The notes: a model not told the origin generated them from the sequence alone. Positions 1 through 9,153 are shown, counted from the first letter of the stretch. The stretch is DNA of 64,000 nucleotides from Rheinheimera tangshanensis (GCF_014645135.1 NZ_BMLH01000004.1:124001-188000), one strand, 5' to 3'. Numbers and translations: made by a program.

Positions 1-1
1 T

Positions 2-1006
2 TATGTGCTGGTGATAGGGGAAACTTTACGGCCTGACAGATTGCAGCTCAATGGCTACAACAGAGCCACAACTCCGCGGCTATCTGGCACTAAAAATGTG
101 ATTAGTTACACCAACATGGTCAGTCCATGGGCCTGGACCCGTATGTCTGTCCCTGTGATCCTGTCGCGTAAAAGCGCAACGGATCAGCGTTATTTTCCAA
201 CTGAAACATCTGTAGTTGCCGCTTTTAAAGAGGCGGGTTTTAGTACAGCCTGGTTGTCGACCCAAAGCCCATTAGGTGTGCACGACTCCTCTATTGCGTT
301 GCATGCCAGTGAGGCTGATCAGGTGCAGTATCTAAACCCTGTGGGTTATAAAAAAGAAGGGTTTTACGACGATATCCTGTTACCTGCTTTTGACCGTGTG
401 CTGCAACAAAACGAACAAAAACAACTGATCGTGTTGCACACACTGGGCAGTCACTTTAGTTATGCCGACCGATACCCACAAGCCTTTGACTTATTTACGC
501 CATCAGGCAAAGGCCAGTCGATCAGTATGCATGATCAAAACTCCAAAGTTCTGCTGAACAATGCTTATGACAACAGTGTTGCATATACTGATTTTATTCT
601 GTTTAACCTGATTAAGCAGCTTGAACAAAGCCAAAGTATCAGTGGTCTGTTTTATGTCTCTGACCATGGTGAAAATATTTTTGACGGTCAATGTAACAAA
701 AGTGGTCACGGTCACAATACCGAGCGGGACTATAGAGTGGCCTCTATCCTCTGGACCTCTGAGCTATACAATTTGCAGTATCCACAGAAAAAATCCCTGG
801 CAGAACAACGACGAGAACAACCTTTAGTAACCACTAACGTTTTCCATTCTTTCCTTGATTTGGCGGGTATTGAATACCCGGATCAAAAGCTGACTAAAAG
901 TTGGCTCAGCCCGGATTGGCGACCCTCATCCCGGATCCTGCAGCAGGGGCTGGATTTTGATAAAGCTACTCGGGTAGGAGAGTGCCAGGAACTGAAGGCA
1001 CCTTAA
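2..1006 (+). CDS. Phosphoethanolamine transferase catalytic domain (EptA/MCR family), 5' end missing
   Basis: The reading frame is open to the left edge, so only the C-terminal sulfatase-fold domain is present; the N-terminal membrane domain lies outside. It opens with VIGETLRPDR and NGYNR, as in EptA/MCR enzymes. Numbering from the GTG at position 5, the metal-ligand Glu6 and probable nucleophile Thr45 are 39 residues apart, the same as E246 and T285 of MCR-1. Asp220-His221 (SDHGE) and His235/His237 (GHGHN) supply further metal and substrate residues. The family moves phosphoethanolamine from phosphatidylethanolamine to lipid A or other envelope glycans on the periplasmic side of the inner membrane. 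The exact acceptor cannot be told from this fragment. The next gene is a Pho-box porin, but I see no Pho box for this gene itself. Confidence 0.85.
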   Translation, partial: YVLVIGETLRPDRLQLNGYNRATTPRLSGTKNVISYTNMVSPWAWTRMSVPVILSRKSATDQRYFPTETSVVAAFKEAGFSTAWLSTQSPLGVHDSSIALHASEADQVQYLNPVGYKKEGFYDDILLPAFDRVLQQNEQKQLIVLHTLGSHFSYADRYPQAFDLFTPSGKGQSISMHDQNSKVLLNNAYDNSVAYTDFILFNLIKQLEQSQSISGLFYVSDHGENIFDGQCNKSGHGHNTERDYRVASILWTSELYNLQYPQKKSLAEQRREQPLVTTNVFHSFLDLAGIEYPDQKLTKSWLSPDWRPSSRILQQGLDFDKATRVGECQELKAP

Positions 1007-1020
1007 TCATTACTTTTTCA

Positions 1021-1049
1021 CTGTCATAATAGTGTCATTATTTAGTCAT
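1021..1049 (+). promoter_or_regulatory. Pho box (three 11-bp-phased repeats) upstream of the porin
   Basis: CTGTCAT (1021-1027), GTGTCAT (1032-1038) and TAGTCAT (1043-1049) are direct repeats separated by 4-bp AT-rich spacers. This matches the PhoB consensus of CTGTCAT repeats every 11 bp. It lies in the gap between the upstream transferase and the porin, and points at the porin. Confidence 0.8.
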
Positions 1050-1102
1050 AAAATGGCCTCCGAAACGTCATGTTACGGAAGCTTTATTGTCATATTTCAA
1101 TA

Positions 1103-1138
1103 ACCCGGCAACAGAGCATTTCCTGATGGATGCCGGGT
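1103..1138 (+). terminator. Hairpin between the transferase and the porin
   Basis: ACCCGGCA (1103-1110) pairs with TGCCGGGT (1131-1138) around a 20-base loop. No T run follows, so it is either a weak terminator of the upstream gene or a structure in the porin 5' leader. It lies downstream of the Pho box, which favours the leader. Confidence 0.4.
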
Positions 1139-1221
1139 ACTGAGTGTCCCGTATCTAATGAATGTTTATCAGCTAAACAGTATTTGGTAGCCCAAATCTC
1201 CTATTACGAAAGGAAAAAATC

Positions 1222-2127
1222 ATGTTTGCAAAAACTTTCATAAGTATTGCATTGGCTTTAAGTTGTGTTGCAACGGCCCAGGCCAAAGACTGGGAAATCT
1301 ATGGAAAAATTAACGTTTCAGCACAACAGTCTGATGAGGGCGAAGGATCGTTCGGCGAATTAAAAAGTAATGCCTCCCGTTTTGGCATTCAGGGCGATTA
1401 TGCGCTTGAAGAAGGTTTGACACTGATTTACCAATTGGAATGGGAAGTGGACCCGTCTGACGAGGCAAACGAGAAAAATATCAAATCCCGTAACCAATTT
1501 ATTGGTCTGCAAGGTGTGTTCGGTACTGTAACCGCTGGCCGTCACGATACAGCCTTAAAACTGTCGCAAGGTAAACTTGACCTGTTTAACGACTATGAAG
1601 CGGATCTGAAAAGTTTGTGGAAAGGTGAAAACCGTATGAGTGATTCAGTCGCTTACAGCTCCCCCTCTTTTCAAGGCTTTAAGTTGTTGCTGACTCATGT
1701 AATGGAAGATGAAGCAGACGCAAAAAGTGCTCAGTCTTATGCTGTTGTCTACGGCGACGAAAGTTTAAAAGACACGGCCTGGTATGCATCAATCGCTATG
1801 GACAGCGAGATGAATGGCTATGATGCCAGCCGTGCAACTGTGCAAGTTAAAGTCGCTGACTTTAAGTTAGGCGCTATGGTGCAGCAACAGGAAGAAGTGG
1901 AAACGGGCGAAAAGGCCGATGGTTATATGGCTAATATCGCTTATCCACTGAACAAGTGGGAGCTAAAAGCTCAATACCAGACTTTAGAGGATGACGATGG
2001 TATTTCTGCTGGTGCAGATTACAAATTGGGTAAAAATACCAAGTTGTTTGGCTGGTACAGTAGTTTTGACTTTGATACTAAAGTTGACAGCGATTATGTT
2101 GCGGTCGGCATAGAACATAAGTTCTGA
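1222..2127 (+). CDS. Outer-membrane porin (general Gram-negative porin family)
   Basis: A 301-residue precursor with a signal peptide (about residues 1-21, ending ATAQA before KDWEIYG). The mature part alternates short amphipathic strands with acidic loops. It contains a 'VFGTVTAGRHDTAL' segment typical of the OmpC/Porin_4 superfamily and ends in Phe (VGIEHKF), the beta-barrel assembly signal. AAAGGA lies 8 bases before the ATG. A triple Pho box upstream implies induction under phosphate limitation, by analogy with PhoE or OprP. The sequence does not show pore selectivity: loop regions look acidic rather than strongly basic, so anion selectivity should not be assumed. A strong terminator follows. 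Confidence 0.85.
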   Translation: MFAKTFISIALALSCVATAQAKDWEIYGKINVSAQQSDEGEGSFGELKSNASRFGIQGDYALEEGLTLIYQLEWEVDPSDEANEKNIKSRNQFIGLQGVFGTVTAGRHDTALKLSQGKLDLFNDYEADLKSLWKGENRMSDSVAYSSPSFQGFKLLLTHVMEDEADAKSAQSYAVVYGDESLKDTAWYASIAMDSEMNGYDASRATVQVKVADFKLGAMVQQQEEVETGEKADGYMANIAYPLNKWELKAQYQTLEDDDGISAGADYKLGKNTKLFGWYSSFDFDTKVDSDYVAVGIEHKF

Positions 2128-2148
2128 TGTCAATCCAGGCCAGAGATC

Positions 2149-2182
2149 AAAACAGGCAGCTCGATGGCTGCCTGTTTTGTTT
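2149..2182 (+). terminator. Rho-independent terminator after the porin
   Basis: A perfect 12-bp stem: AAAACAGGCAGC (2149-2160) pairs with GCTGCCTGTTTT (2167-2178), with a 6-base loop, followed by GTTTT. It isolates the porin as a single-gene unit. Confidence 0.85.
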
Positions 2183-2295
2183 TAGCGCAACGCGGTGAGA
2201 TAAAAAACTGACTTTCATTGGTCACTTACTGTTTAAATTGTAAAGCCTTGGTTATGATGGATAGAAAGCCGAAGCAGACAATAGAGTAATCTCTG

Positions 2296-3033
2296 ATGTG
2301 GAAGTGGTGGTCTTTGCTATTGATGGTGCCCAGTCTGCTTTTTGCAGCAGAGCCTTTACGTGCTGTAGTCAGTCAAACCAATACTGCACCTTATGCTATT
2401 TTTGATCCGCAGCAGCGCTTAGTCGACGGTATAGCGAAAGATTTACTGGATGCACTCGCCACCAGATTAAACAGACCAGTGCAGTATCTGGATTTACCCA
2501 GAGGTCGGGTGGTGGAGTGGCTGCTCACAGACAAAGCTGACATTGCTTGCTTCCTCAATCCTCAGTGGGTACCTGCCAGCTATAAACTGAGTTGGACTGG
2601 CGTATTGTTTCACACCCGGCAATATATAGTGCGTCGTCTCGAAGACAGTCCGGTGCGCTCAAATCAAGATTTATTTCACAAACGTATAGGCACCACCAGA
2701 GGATTTTCCTACCCTGAGCTCCAACCCTTGTTTGAAACCAATGCTGCAGTGCGGGATGATGCTGAGTCGTTGGAGAAAAATATCCAGCGTTTGGAGCAAG
2801 GCCGGGTCGATCTGGTGATGACGGTTGATTTAAGTTACGGCCATTACCAGCAACAGTTTGACAGTTCTAAGCTTGCTGCTGAGCCACTCTGGGCTCAACC
2901 CGCTGAAGTCTACTGTGCTTTAAATCCACATCACGCATTGCAGATTGAACAAATCCAACAGCTTTTTGTTTTGATGCGCCAGCAAGGTGTTGTGGATAAA
3001 GCCTTGAAACGCTGGGCTCACACTTCTCTCTAA
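2296..3033 (+). CDS. Periplasmic substrate-binding protein, solute-binding family 3, orphan
   Basis: 245 residues with a signal peptide (MWKWWSLLLMVPSLLFA, then AEPL). The bilobed family-3 fold is suggested by 'VDGIAKDLLDALATRLNRPVQYLDLPRGRVVEWLLTDKADIAC' spread over residues 44-86 and by a C-terminal 'QLFVLMRQQGVVDKALKRW' stretch. Such proteins usually bind amino acids or other small polar ligands for an ABC importer or a sensor. No permease or ATPase gene is adjacent, so it is an orphan and its ligand is unknown. The 3' end overlaps the convergent NTF2-like gene by 4 bases. Confidence 0.7.
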   Translation: MWKWWSLLLMVPSLLFAAEPLRAVVSQTNTAPYAIFDPQQRLVDGIAKDLLDALATRLNRPVQYLDLPRGRVVEWLLTDKADIACFLNPQWVPASYKLSWTGVLFHTRQYIVRRLEDSPVRSNQDLFHKRIGTTRGFSYPELQPLFETNAAVRDDAESLEKNIQRLEQGRVDLVMTVDLSYGHYQQQFDSSKLAAEPLWAQPAEVYCALNPHHALQIEQIQQLFVLMRQQGVVDKALKRWAHTSL

Positions 3034-3440
3034 AGCATATTGCCAGCGCAGATCTGCCATTGATTGCCTTGCCGTTTCACTACATAAAGCGGAGTACTGC
3101 ACAAACCCACTTTGTGCTGTCCTTCTTTATGTTGCCACAGCTGTTGTGCGTTGATTAAAAAGGTATCGAAATCCAGTTGCTGCAAATGCAGCAGCTGATA
3201 GGCCCAGACTCTGTCCTGATGTAACTCCAGCAATTGTTGTAAATAAACTTTGAGTTCGGCCCGGCCTGACAGACGTTGACCTAATAAATTGACCAACAGT
3301 ACATTCTCTGTAAAACACTCGCCAAATAAAGCCCAGTTGCGTTGGTTAATAGCGCACTGCAACCGGGTTAATAATTGCTGTGCACAGTCTTGTTCTGAAC
3401 GGCACGCCGCACCTATCGCATATACCGCATGTTCCAGCAT
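3030..3440 (-). CDS. NTF2-like (SnoaL-type) small protein, probable SoxR target
   Basis: 136 residues with no signal peptide. The pattern LLTRLQCAINQRNWALFGECFTEN, SGRAELKVYLQQLL and a C-terminal 'VKRQGNQWQICAGNML' is that of the cone-shaped NTF2/SnoaL fold used by many small enzymes and binding proteins. No catalytic residue can be assigned. GGAG lies 8 bases before the ATG. The gene diverges from soxR. Its promoter has TTGACC and TAGCAT hexamers 19 bp apart around a SoxR-like operator, the geometry of promoters activated by MerR-family proteins. I infer that it is induced by redox-cycling agents through SoxR. Confidence 0.65.
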   Translation of the reverse strand: MLEHAVYAIGAACRSEQDCAQQLLTRLQCAINQRNWALFGECFTENVLLVNLLGQRLSGRAELKVYLQQLLELHQDRVWAYQLLHLQQLDFDTFLINAQQLWQHKEGQHKVGLCSTPLYVVKRQGNQWQICAGNML

Positions 3441-3470
3441 AAAAATTTCTCCGGTGATGAAATTAAGGTT

Positions 3471-3500
3471 ATGCTAAAACCTCAAGTAAGGTTAAGGTCA
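3471..3500 (-). promoter_or_regulatory. SoxR-type promoter and operator
   Basis: Plus-strand bases 3479-3498 match 16 of 20 positions of the E. coli soxS SoxR box (ACCTCAAGT half plus AAGGT end). On the minus strand TTGACC (3500-3495) and TAGCAT (3476-3471) flank it with a 19-bp spacer, longer than normal and diagnostic of MerR-family activation. It drives the NTF2-like gene, and soxR starts just on the other side. Confidence 0.7.
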
Positions 3501-3510
3501 AGTGTTTTTT

Positions 3511-3993
3511 ATGTCTGCAAAATGCGATGCAAAAAAAGTGGTGCTGTCGGTGGGCGAGGTGGCAAAACGTAGTGGTGTTTCTGTGGCGACTTTACATTTT
3601 TATGAGCAAAAGGGCTTGATCCACAGCCAGCGCAATACAGGAAATCAACGTCGTTATTCGCGGGATGTATTAAGGCGGGTGGCCATTATTAAAGTAGCAC
3701 AGCGTACCGGTATTCCGCTTGAGCAAATAGGCAAAGCCTTATCGGTATTGCCGCCAGGGCAAAATGCCGATCAGCAGCACTGGCAACAGATGTCGGAACA
3801 GTGGAAAACGGAGTTGGATGCGCGTATAGCTCAACTGACAGACTTGCGGGATCAATTGAGCATGTGCATAGGTTGTGGTTGTTTATCTATGGCGCACTGC
3901 CCCTTGCGCAACCCACAGGATAAGCTGGCGGCACAAGGTTCTGGTGCACATTTTTACCCCACGTCGGAGGAACTGGAAGAACCAGAACGGTGA
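3511..3993 (+). CDS. soxR: Redox-sensitive transcriptional activator SoxR (MerR family)
   Basis: 160 residues: an N-terminal MerR winged helix ([24 protein letters not shown]), a dimerisation helix and the [2Fe-2S] loop CIGCGC...C. From the ATG at 3511 the cluster cysteines are Cys119, 122, 124 and 130, the same numbers as in E. coli SoxR. This supports that start over the GTG at 3502, which would add MFF. SoxR senses superoxide and redox-cycling compounds and remodels promoters with long spacers. No soxS is present; the divergent NTF2-like gene carries the operator instead. The last 40 bases overlap the convergent GST gene. Confidence 0.92.
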   Translation: MSAKCDAKKVVLSVGEVAKRSGVSVATLHFYEQKGLIHSQRNTGNQRRYSRDVLRRVAIIKVAQRTGIPLEQIGKALSVLPPGQNADQQHWQQMSEQWKTELDARIAQLTDLRDQLSMCIGCGCLSMAHCPLRNPQDKLAAQGSGAHFYPTSEELEEPER

Positions 3994-4661
3994 TCTGCAA
4001 TCAGTTTGCCTGAGCCCAGAGCTGCGATTTCGTGTTCGTCATCCCAAAAGGGTTCTGAGAGCGCCTGTTGATACCAGAGTTGCATCGCAGGCAACTTCAT
4101 CATCAGCCTGACGTAAGGTGAAACTGCAGTTGAGACAGGTAACTGGTAACTTTGGATGCGAAATAAGACTGGGGCATAAAATGCATCTACTGCTGTAAAC
4201 TGCTTTCCAGCCAGATAAGGGCCGCCAAAACCTTGCAATCCTTCCTGCCACAGTTGTTCAATACGTTGTAAATCAGTTAAGACTGCATCGGGTAATGGTG
4301 TCTTATCAAAACGACCAGCCGCATGAAAAGGGCAATAGCTGCGAAGCGCTGTAAAACCTGAATGCATTTCAGCGGCAGCAGAACGTGCCCAGCTGCGTTC
4401 TTTGTCATCTGTTGGCCAGACTCCGTTATGACGCTCAGCTAAATACTCTACTATAGCCAGCGAATCCCAGACCACCCAGTTGTCATGATGCAGACATGGC
4501 ACCTTGGCATTGGGCGCAAAAGCTTTAAATTGTGCGCTATTGTCATTGGACTGAAACTGCACCTGCTTTTCTTCAAAAGGTATAGCTAAAGCGTGCATGA
4601 GTACCCAGGGGCGCAACGACCAGGACGAGTAGTTTTTATTGGCAATATAAAGCTGGTACAT
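3954..4661 (-). CDS. Glutathione S-transferase family protein
   Basis: 235 residues. The N-terminal thioredoxin-like domain carries '[15 protein letters not shown]' (candidate catalytic Ser near residues 11-14), the cis-Pro motif 'KVPCLHHD' and '[11 protein letters not shown]' for the glutathione gamma-glutamyl group. The C-terminal helical domain follows from about residue 85. A TTG three bases upstream is also in frame, but GGAGG spaced 5 bases from the ATG at 4661 favours this start. The family conjugates or reduces electrophiles in the cytosol; the substrate is unknown. The C-terminus ends in a low-complexity Ser run ([10 protein letters not shown]) that overlaps the convergent soxR 3' end. 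Its placement beside soxR suits a stress role, but no SoxR box serves it. Confidence 0.8.
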   Translation of the reverse strand: MYQLYIANKNYSSWSLRPWVLMHALAIPFEEKQVQFQSNDNSAQFKAFAPNAKVPCLHHDNWVVWDSLAIVEYLAERHNGVWPTDDKERSWARSAAAEMHSGFTALRSYCPFHAAGRFDKTPLPDAVLTDLQRIEQLWQEGLQGFGGPYLAGKQFTAVDAFYAPVLFRIQSYQLPVSTAVSPYVRLMMKLPAMQLWYQQALSEPFWDDEHEIAALGSGKLIADHRSGSSSSSDVG

Positions 4662-4740
4662 CAAAGCCTCCGCTGCAGTGGGAATGAGTCATCTAAGTCC
4701 TAAATACTGTATCAGAGAAACCGAATAGGATGGCTGTGGT

Positions 4741-4768
4741 TTTTTCAGCCAGATTTTTGCGTTATACT
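4741..4768 (+). promoter_or_regulatory. Candidate sigma-70 promoter for the SulP gene
   Basis: TTTTTC (4741-4746) and TATACT (4763-4768) are 16 bp apart in the 277-bp gap before the SulP gene, leaving a leader of about 165 bases. The leader is AT-rich and contains a CGTTTT/AAAACG dyad (about 4838-4866), but I recognise no riboswitch. Confidence 0.35.
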
Positions 4769-4938
4769 GCGCCCCGTTTTTGTCTCAACTTCCTCCCATT
4801 GATGCAAGGAACTTTGTCGCCGATGTAGTGTTTAAACCGTTTTTTCCATTTATAAAAGTGAAAACGCGATTTGGGGCGTGACAACTTTTATGCCTGAAAA
4901 AATGCGTTTATAAATATTCGACTACAAAGGAATTCCTG

Positions 4939-6414
4939 ATGTTTTTATCGATACGGCAGCAGTGGCTGTCCAATATTCGTGGCGATGTGTTATCCGCCAT
5001 AGTGGTAGCTCTGGCGCTTATTCCAGAAGCCATCGCCTTTTCTATTATCGCTGGTGTTGACCCTAAAGTCGGTCTATATGCATCCTTTGCTATTGCTGTG
5101 ATCACAGCTTTTGCAGGTGGACGCCCTGCGATGATTTCTGCTGCCACTGGTGCTATGGCGCTTTTGATGATCACCCTGGTGAAAGAACATGGTTTGCAGT
5201 ATTTGTTGCTGGCTACTTTGCTTACAGGTGTGCTGCAAATTGTGTTTGGTTTATGCAAACTCGGTGAGCTGATGAGGTTTGTTTCCCGTTCCGTGGTGAC
5301 GGGCTTTGTTAATGCGTTGGCTATTCTGATCTTTATGGCGCAGCTGCCTGAACTAACTAATGTCACCTGGCATGTCTATGCGATGACAGCTGCGGGTTTA
5401 GCTATTATTTATTTGTTTCCTTATGTCACCAAAACAGTGCCTTCGCCTCTGGTCTGTATTGTGGTGTTAACCTCCATAGCACTGTATTTCCAGATTGATG
5501 TGCGTACTGTGTCGGACATGGGCGAATTACCGGATAGCTTGCCAATCTTCTTATGGCCAGATGTGCCTCTTACCCTGAACACTCTGCAAATTATTTTCCC
5601 TTATGCGTTGGGCCTGGCCTTAGTAGGTATTTTGGAGTCGTTAATGACGGCCACTATTGTCGATGATATGACAGATACCAACAGCAACAAAAACCGTGAA
5701 TGTATAGGGCAGGGCATCGCCAATATAGGTTCAGGTTTATTGGGCGGTATGGCCGGTTGTGCCATGATTGGTCAGTCGGTGATTAACGTCAAATCCGGTG
5801 GTCGTACGCGTTTATCTACCTTGCTGGCAGGTATTTTGCTGCTTATTTTTGCAGTATTTTTAGGTGAATGGGTCGGCATGATCCCTATGGCTGCTTTGGT
5901 TGCCGTGATGATTATGGTGTCCATTGGCACCTTTAACTGGCAGTCAGTACGGGATTTAACGACTCATCCTAAAAGCTCCAGCCTGGTGATGATTATTACT
6001 GTGTTGGTGGTAGTTTTTACTCACAATCTGGCCTACGGCGTCTTTGTGGGTGTACTGATGAGTGCGTTATTTTTTGCTAATAAAGTAGGTCAGTTACTGG
6101 CAATTCAATCTGAACTCTCTGCCGATGGCAGCAGTCGCCGTTATCTGGTGACAGGCCAAGTGTTTTTTACCTCTGCGGAACCTTTTGTCGCAGCTTTTGA
6201 TTTTAAGGAACGACTGAGCACGGTGCAGATTGATTTAACTCATGCGCATTTCTGGGATATCACAGCCGTCAGCTCACTGGATAAAGTGATTTTGAAATTC
6301 CGAAAGGCTGGAGCGGAAGTTGAAGTGATAGGGCTGAATCAGGCCAGTGCCACTTTAGTCGACAAGTTTGCCATTCATAACAAGCCGGAAGCTATAGAAC
6401 AGCTGATGCACTAG
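4939..6414 (+). CDS. SulP-family anion transporter with STAS domain
   Basis: 491 residues. About 10-12 membrane segments (roughly residues 15-385) include '[27 protein letters not shown]', the SulP signature region, and '[17 protein letters not shown]'. A cytoplasmic STAS domain occupies about residues 395-491 ([22 protein letters not shown]). The family exchanges sulfate, bicarbonate or carboxylates with H+ or Na+. The substrate is not evident; the short form with '[12 protein letters not shown]' resembles marine bacterial members often suggested to carry bicarbonate or sulfate. AAGGA lies 7-8 bases before the ATG. A bidirectional palindromic terminator follows. A second, longer SulP protein (DauA-like) is encoded at 47589. 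Confidence 0.85.
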   Translation: MFLSIRQQWLSNIRGDVLSAIVVALALIPEAIAFSIIAGVDPKVGLYASFAIAVITAFAGGRPAMISAATGAMALLMITLVKEHGLQYLLLATLLTGVLQIVFGLCKLGELMRFVSRSVVTGFVNALAILIFMAQLPELTNVTWHVYAMTAAGLAIIYLFPYVTKTVPSPLVCIVVLTSIALYFQIDVRTVSDMGELPDSLPIFLWPDVPLTLNTLQIIFPYALGLALVGILESLMTATIVDDMTDTNSNKNRECIGQGIANIGSGLLGGMAGCAMIGQSVINVKSGGRTRLSTLLAGILLLIFAVFLGEWVGMIPMAALVAVMIMVSIGTFNWQSVRDLTTHPKSSSLVMIITVLVVVFTHNLAYGVFVGVLMSALFFANKVGQLLAIQSELSADGSSRRYLVTGQVFFTSAEPFVAAFDFKERLSTVQIDLTHAHFWDITAVSSLDKVILKFRKAGAEVEVIGLNQASATLVDKFAIHNKPEAIEQLMH

Positions 6415-6423
6415 AAAATAAAA

Positions 6424-6451
6424 AAGGGTCAGAACCAAAGTTCTGACCCTT
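6424..6451. terminator. Bidirectional terminator; copy 1 of the GGTCAGAAC palindrome
   Basis: AAGGGTCAGAAC (6424-6435) and GTTCTGACCCTT (6440-6451) form a perfect 12-bp stem around CAAA, between the convergent SulP gene and TonB receptor gene. The same core recurs at 41721-41748 and, slightly diverged, at 41806-41829. Confidence 0.8.
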
Positions 6452-6467
6452 GTAGACAAATACTTAC

Positions 6468-9119
6468 TTAGTATTTGTAGCTAAAGCTTACACCATAGCT
6501 TTGGCCTTCAACGCGGCGTTGTAATAACTCGCCTTGTTGCATAATTTCCACATCTTCATTCAGCAAGTTTTTCATCGACAGCTTGACTGATGTCGATTCA
6601 AAAGGCGTGTAGGAATAGACAAAGTCTAACGAGTTAAACGGTTGCTCGTAGGCATCGTCTTTGTCGTTTACACCAGCAAAGGCGATACGTTTACCGAACA
6701 CGTTATACGTCAGAGTTGCATTGTGCTCGTCGTTATCTGAGTCGAAACCTAACTGGAAGTTTACGACATGTTTGGAGTGACCATTCAGTGGACGTGTTAA
6801 GTTAGTCAGGTTGGTGCCAGCAAATTGCTGGATGGTAATTTCTGACTCGCTGTAGGTGAAGTTACCTGCAACAAAGAAGTTATCCAACCAGTTGTAGCTT
6901 TGACCTTCAAACATATTCAGCTGTTGCAGGAATTCAGCCTCAACACCGTAGACTTCACCAGCGTCGGCGTTACGGAATGACATCAGCAAGTTGCCGTCTG
7001 AACCTTGCAGCTCAATGGATTCAATCGGGTTTTCTAAATCTTTGTAAAAGACACCGATACTGTAGTTACTTTCGTCGTAATACCACTCTAAACGGGCATC
7101 ATAACTGGTGACATCAGTGCTTTTAAGGCCAGAAAAACCCGTGATTTTAAAGTCAGTCAGAGGGTCGATAAACAGAACTGGTGTTACTTCACGTAGGTCT
7201 GGGCGAACCACTGTGCTGCTGTAACCAAAACGAGCCTGTAGTTCTTCACTGACAAACCAGGTGAAGGATAAAGAAGGATAAAACCCATCTTCGAGTAAAG
7301 GGAATTCTTCGATATTACCGCTAATCTCTCCGTCAGCATTTAATGGTACAGAAATCTGACGGAAATCCTCGTAACGTACGCCAAAGTTTAAGCGATACAG
7401 ATAGTCGTAGTTCATTTCCATACCGACGTAGGCTGCGTCAATTTGCTGCGCCGCTATGTAATCATCGGCCTGCGTCGTGACGTTAGAGATTTGGAAACCG
7501 TTGGCTGTGTTAAGAATACTTTCATCGGAGAATATATCTGAGAAACTTTGACTTAACTGCTCCAGGCTATAACCGACAGTGCTAAAGTTAAACAGGTTGG
7601 TTTCCGAGTCACGGGTACGCTCAAAATAAGAGTAACCACCGTTCAGTACCATTTCAGCTTTGCCTAAGGTAAAAGGTAGTTTGGCATTCCAGCTGCCGTT
7701 TTCGGTATTGTCTTCCATGTTACCGAAGCTGTAGTTCACCGCATTTTGGTTACGACGCAGGAAGGAGGTGAAAGAACCATCGGCCTGAAGCTCATTGACC
7801 TTGCGATATTCGATTTCGCCCGGAGCGTCACGTTCGGCTTTGGCGTCTGTGTATTGCCAATCCACACTGATATCATACAACCAGGGTAAATTATGACGTC
7901 CACGAATTTGATTGCTTAACATGGAACGTTCTTCATAACGAATAGAAGTATCGGTATTAAAACGGTCAGTTTCATTCACAGTGTCTATGCCGTCACCGTT
8001 TTTAACTTTGATTTCATCCTTGGTATCACGCAGATAAATAGAGGCGGTTTCGAATCTGTGGTTCTCATCCAGCTCTAAACCAAAGTTTAGCATGCCAGAT
8101 AGCTTCACCTGATGTTCTGTACCTTTAATATCGTCATAAATATTCAAAGGTACTAAGCCGTCACCAGAGATAGAAAAGTAGCGTTCCTGCTCTTCAATAT
8201 TCTGAGTCGATCTGTCGTAGCTAACACCTGCCATCACACCAAAGACTGTGGAACCAATATCAAATTTGTCACCAAAAGATACACTGCCATCAAAGTCGGG
8301 TTTTATATTTTCACGCTGTACATCAACATCACGATTAAAACTTAAACCTAATTCCCGCACTATAGTGGCAGCCTGAGCCAGATTACTCTGATTCACTCCT
8401 CCCAGAGCTTCTGCGATATTGATCTGGTTAATAGTGCCATATTGATCCAAAGCTGCACGTAATTCAGGCGACATAGTGCGAGTGCCATCGTCGCTGCCTT
8501 TCCAGTCATCACCACCACCGTTGTAGCTGTAGGCATCATCGCTGCTCAGACTGTTATAACCAGTACCTACAGACAGATTAAAACTGCGTTGTAATGGAAT
8601 AGAGGAGGTACGGATATTGACGCTACCACCACCAAAAGCGGCTGGTAGTTCAGGTGAATAGGCTTTTTGTACCACTAAACTTTCGATAATGCCGGCAGGG
8701 AACATATCCAATGGGATCACGTTACGGGTAGGATCCGGGCTTGGTACCATAGCGCCGTTTAATAAGGTGCTGGAATAACGCTCCCCTAAACCACGCACAT
8801 AAATAAACTTGTCTTTGACTAAAGTTAAACCTGTAACCCGGCGTAAAGCCGTTGCTGCATTGCTGTCGCCGGCTCTGGAGATTTGCTCCATGCCCAATAA
8901 TTCTGCGACATAAGGTTGTTCACGACGTTCTGCGGCAGCTGAGGCGGCTGAACTCATCAGACGGCCAGAGACTTCAATTCGCTCTACTTCTTTGTTGTCT
9001 TCTGTCGTTTTGGCGAGAGTTTCCTGGGCTAATACAGGCATCATGCTGGCTGTTGCTGCTAAAGCCAGCAGCACGCTACGACCAACCTGACTAATTTTAA
9101 AACTTTGCTTGCTGCTCAT
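6468..9119 (-). CDS. TonB-dependent outer-membrane receptor, Pho-box-linked
   Basis: 883 residues. The signal peptide ends about residue 31 (MMPVLA before QET), a Ton-box-like VERIEVSG lies at 45-52, and the plug domain spans about 55-190 with 'FIYVRGLGERYSSTLLNG' and 'PSPDPTRNVIPLDMFP'. A 22-strand barrel follows and ends in aromatic Tyr (GVSFSYKY). It takes a bulky or scarce ligand across the outer membrane using TonB energy. It is read after the duplicated lipoprotein gene, across two hairpins, from a promoter with a Pho box, so a phosphorus-containing ligand is the natural guess. No iron-siderophore genes are nearby. AGGA lies 9 bases before the ATG. Confidence 0.88.
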   Translation of the reverse strand: MSSKQSFKISQVGRSVLLALAATASMMPVLAQETLAKTTEDNKEVERIEVSGRLMSSAASAAAERREQPYVAELLGMEQISRAGDSNAATALRRVTGLTLVKDKFIYVRGLGERYSSTLLNGAMVPSPDPTRNVIPLDMFPAGIIESLVVQKAYSPELPAAFGGGSVNIRTSSIPLQRSFNLSVGTGYNSLSSDDAYSYNGGGDDWKGSDDGTRTMSPELRAALDQYGTINQINIAEALGGVNQSNLAQAATIVRELGLSFNRDVDVQRENIKPDFDGSVSFGDKFDIGSTVFGVMAGVSYDRSTQNIEEQERYFSISGDGLVPLNIYDDIKGTEHQVKLSGMLNFGLELDENHRFETASIYLRDTKDEIKVKNGDGIDTVNETDRFNTDTSIRYEERSMLSNQIRGRHNLPWLYDISVDWQYTDAKAERDAPGEIEYRKVNELQADGSFTSFLRRNQNAVNYSFGNMEDNTENGSWNAKLPFTLGKAEMVLNGGYSYFERTRDSETNLFNFSTVGYSLEQLSQSFSDIFSDESILNTANGFQISNVTTQADDYIAAQQIDAAYVGMEMNYDYLYRLNFGVRYEDFRQISVPLNADGEISGNIEEFPLLEDGFYPSLSFTWFVSEELQARFGYSSTVVRPDLREVTPVLFIDPLTDFKITGFSGLKSTDVTSYDARLEWYYDESNYSIGVFYKDLENPIESIELQGSDGNLLMSFRNADAGEVYGVEAEFLQQLNMFEGQSYNWLDNFFVAGNFTYSESEITIQQFAGTNLTNLTRPLNGHSKHVVNFQLGFDSDNDEHNATLTYNVFGKRIAFAGVNDKDDAYEQPFNSLDFVYSYTPFESTSVKLSMKNLLNEDVEIMQQGELLQRRVEGQSYGVSFSYKY

Positions 9120-9153
9120 TTGAACTTGGTCCTATCAGCTAATTCGTACATCA

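Noticed and set aside
2205-2245. Possible Pho box before the binding-protein gene at 2296
   Set aside because: CTTTCAT is present but the neighbouring 11-bp positions do not match.
4665-4938. Possible riboswitch in the SulP leader
   Set aside because: Only a weak CGTTTT/AAAACG dyad; no conserved aptamer core identified.
4908-5366. 152-residue minus-strand open frame over the SulP gene
   Set aside because: Lies opposite conserved SulP membrane segments; low-complexity Ala/Thr/Lys composition typical of a shadow.
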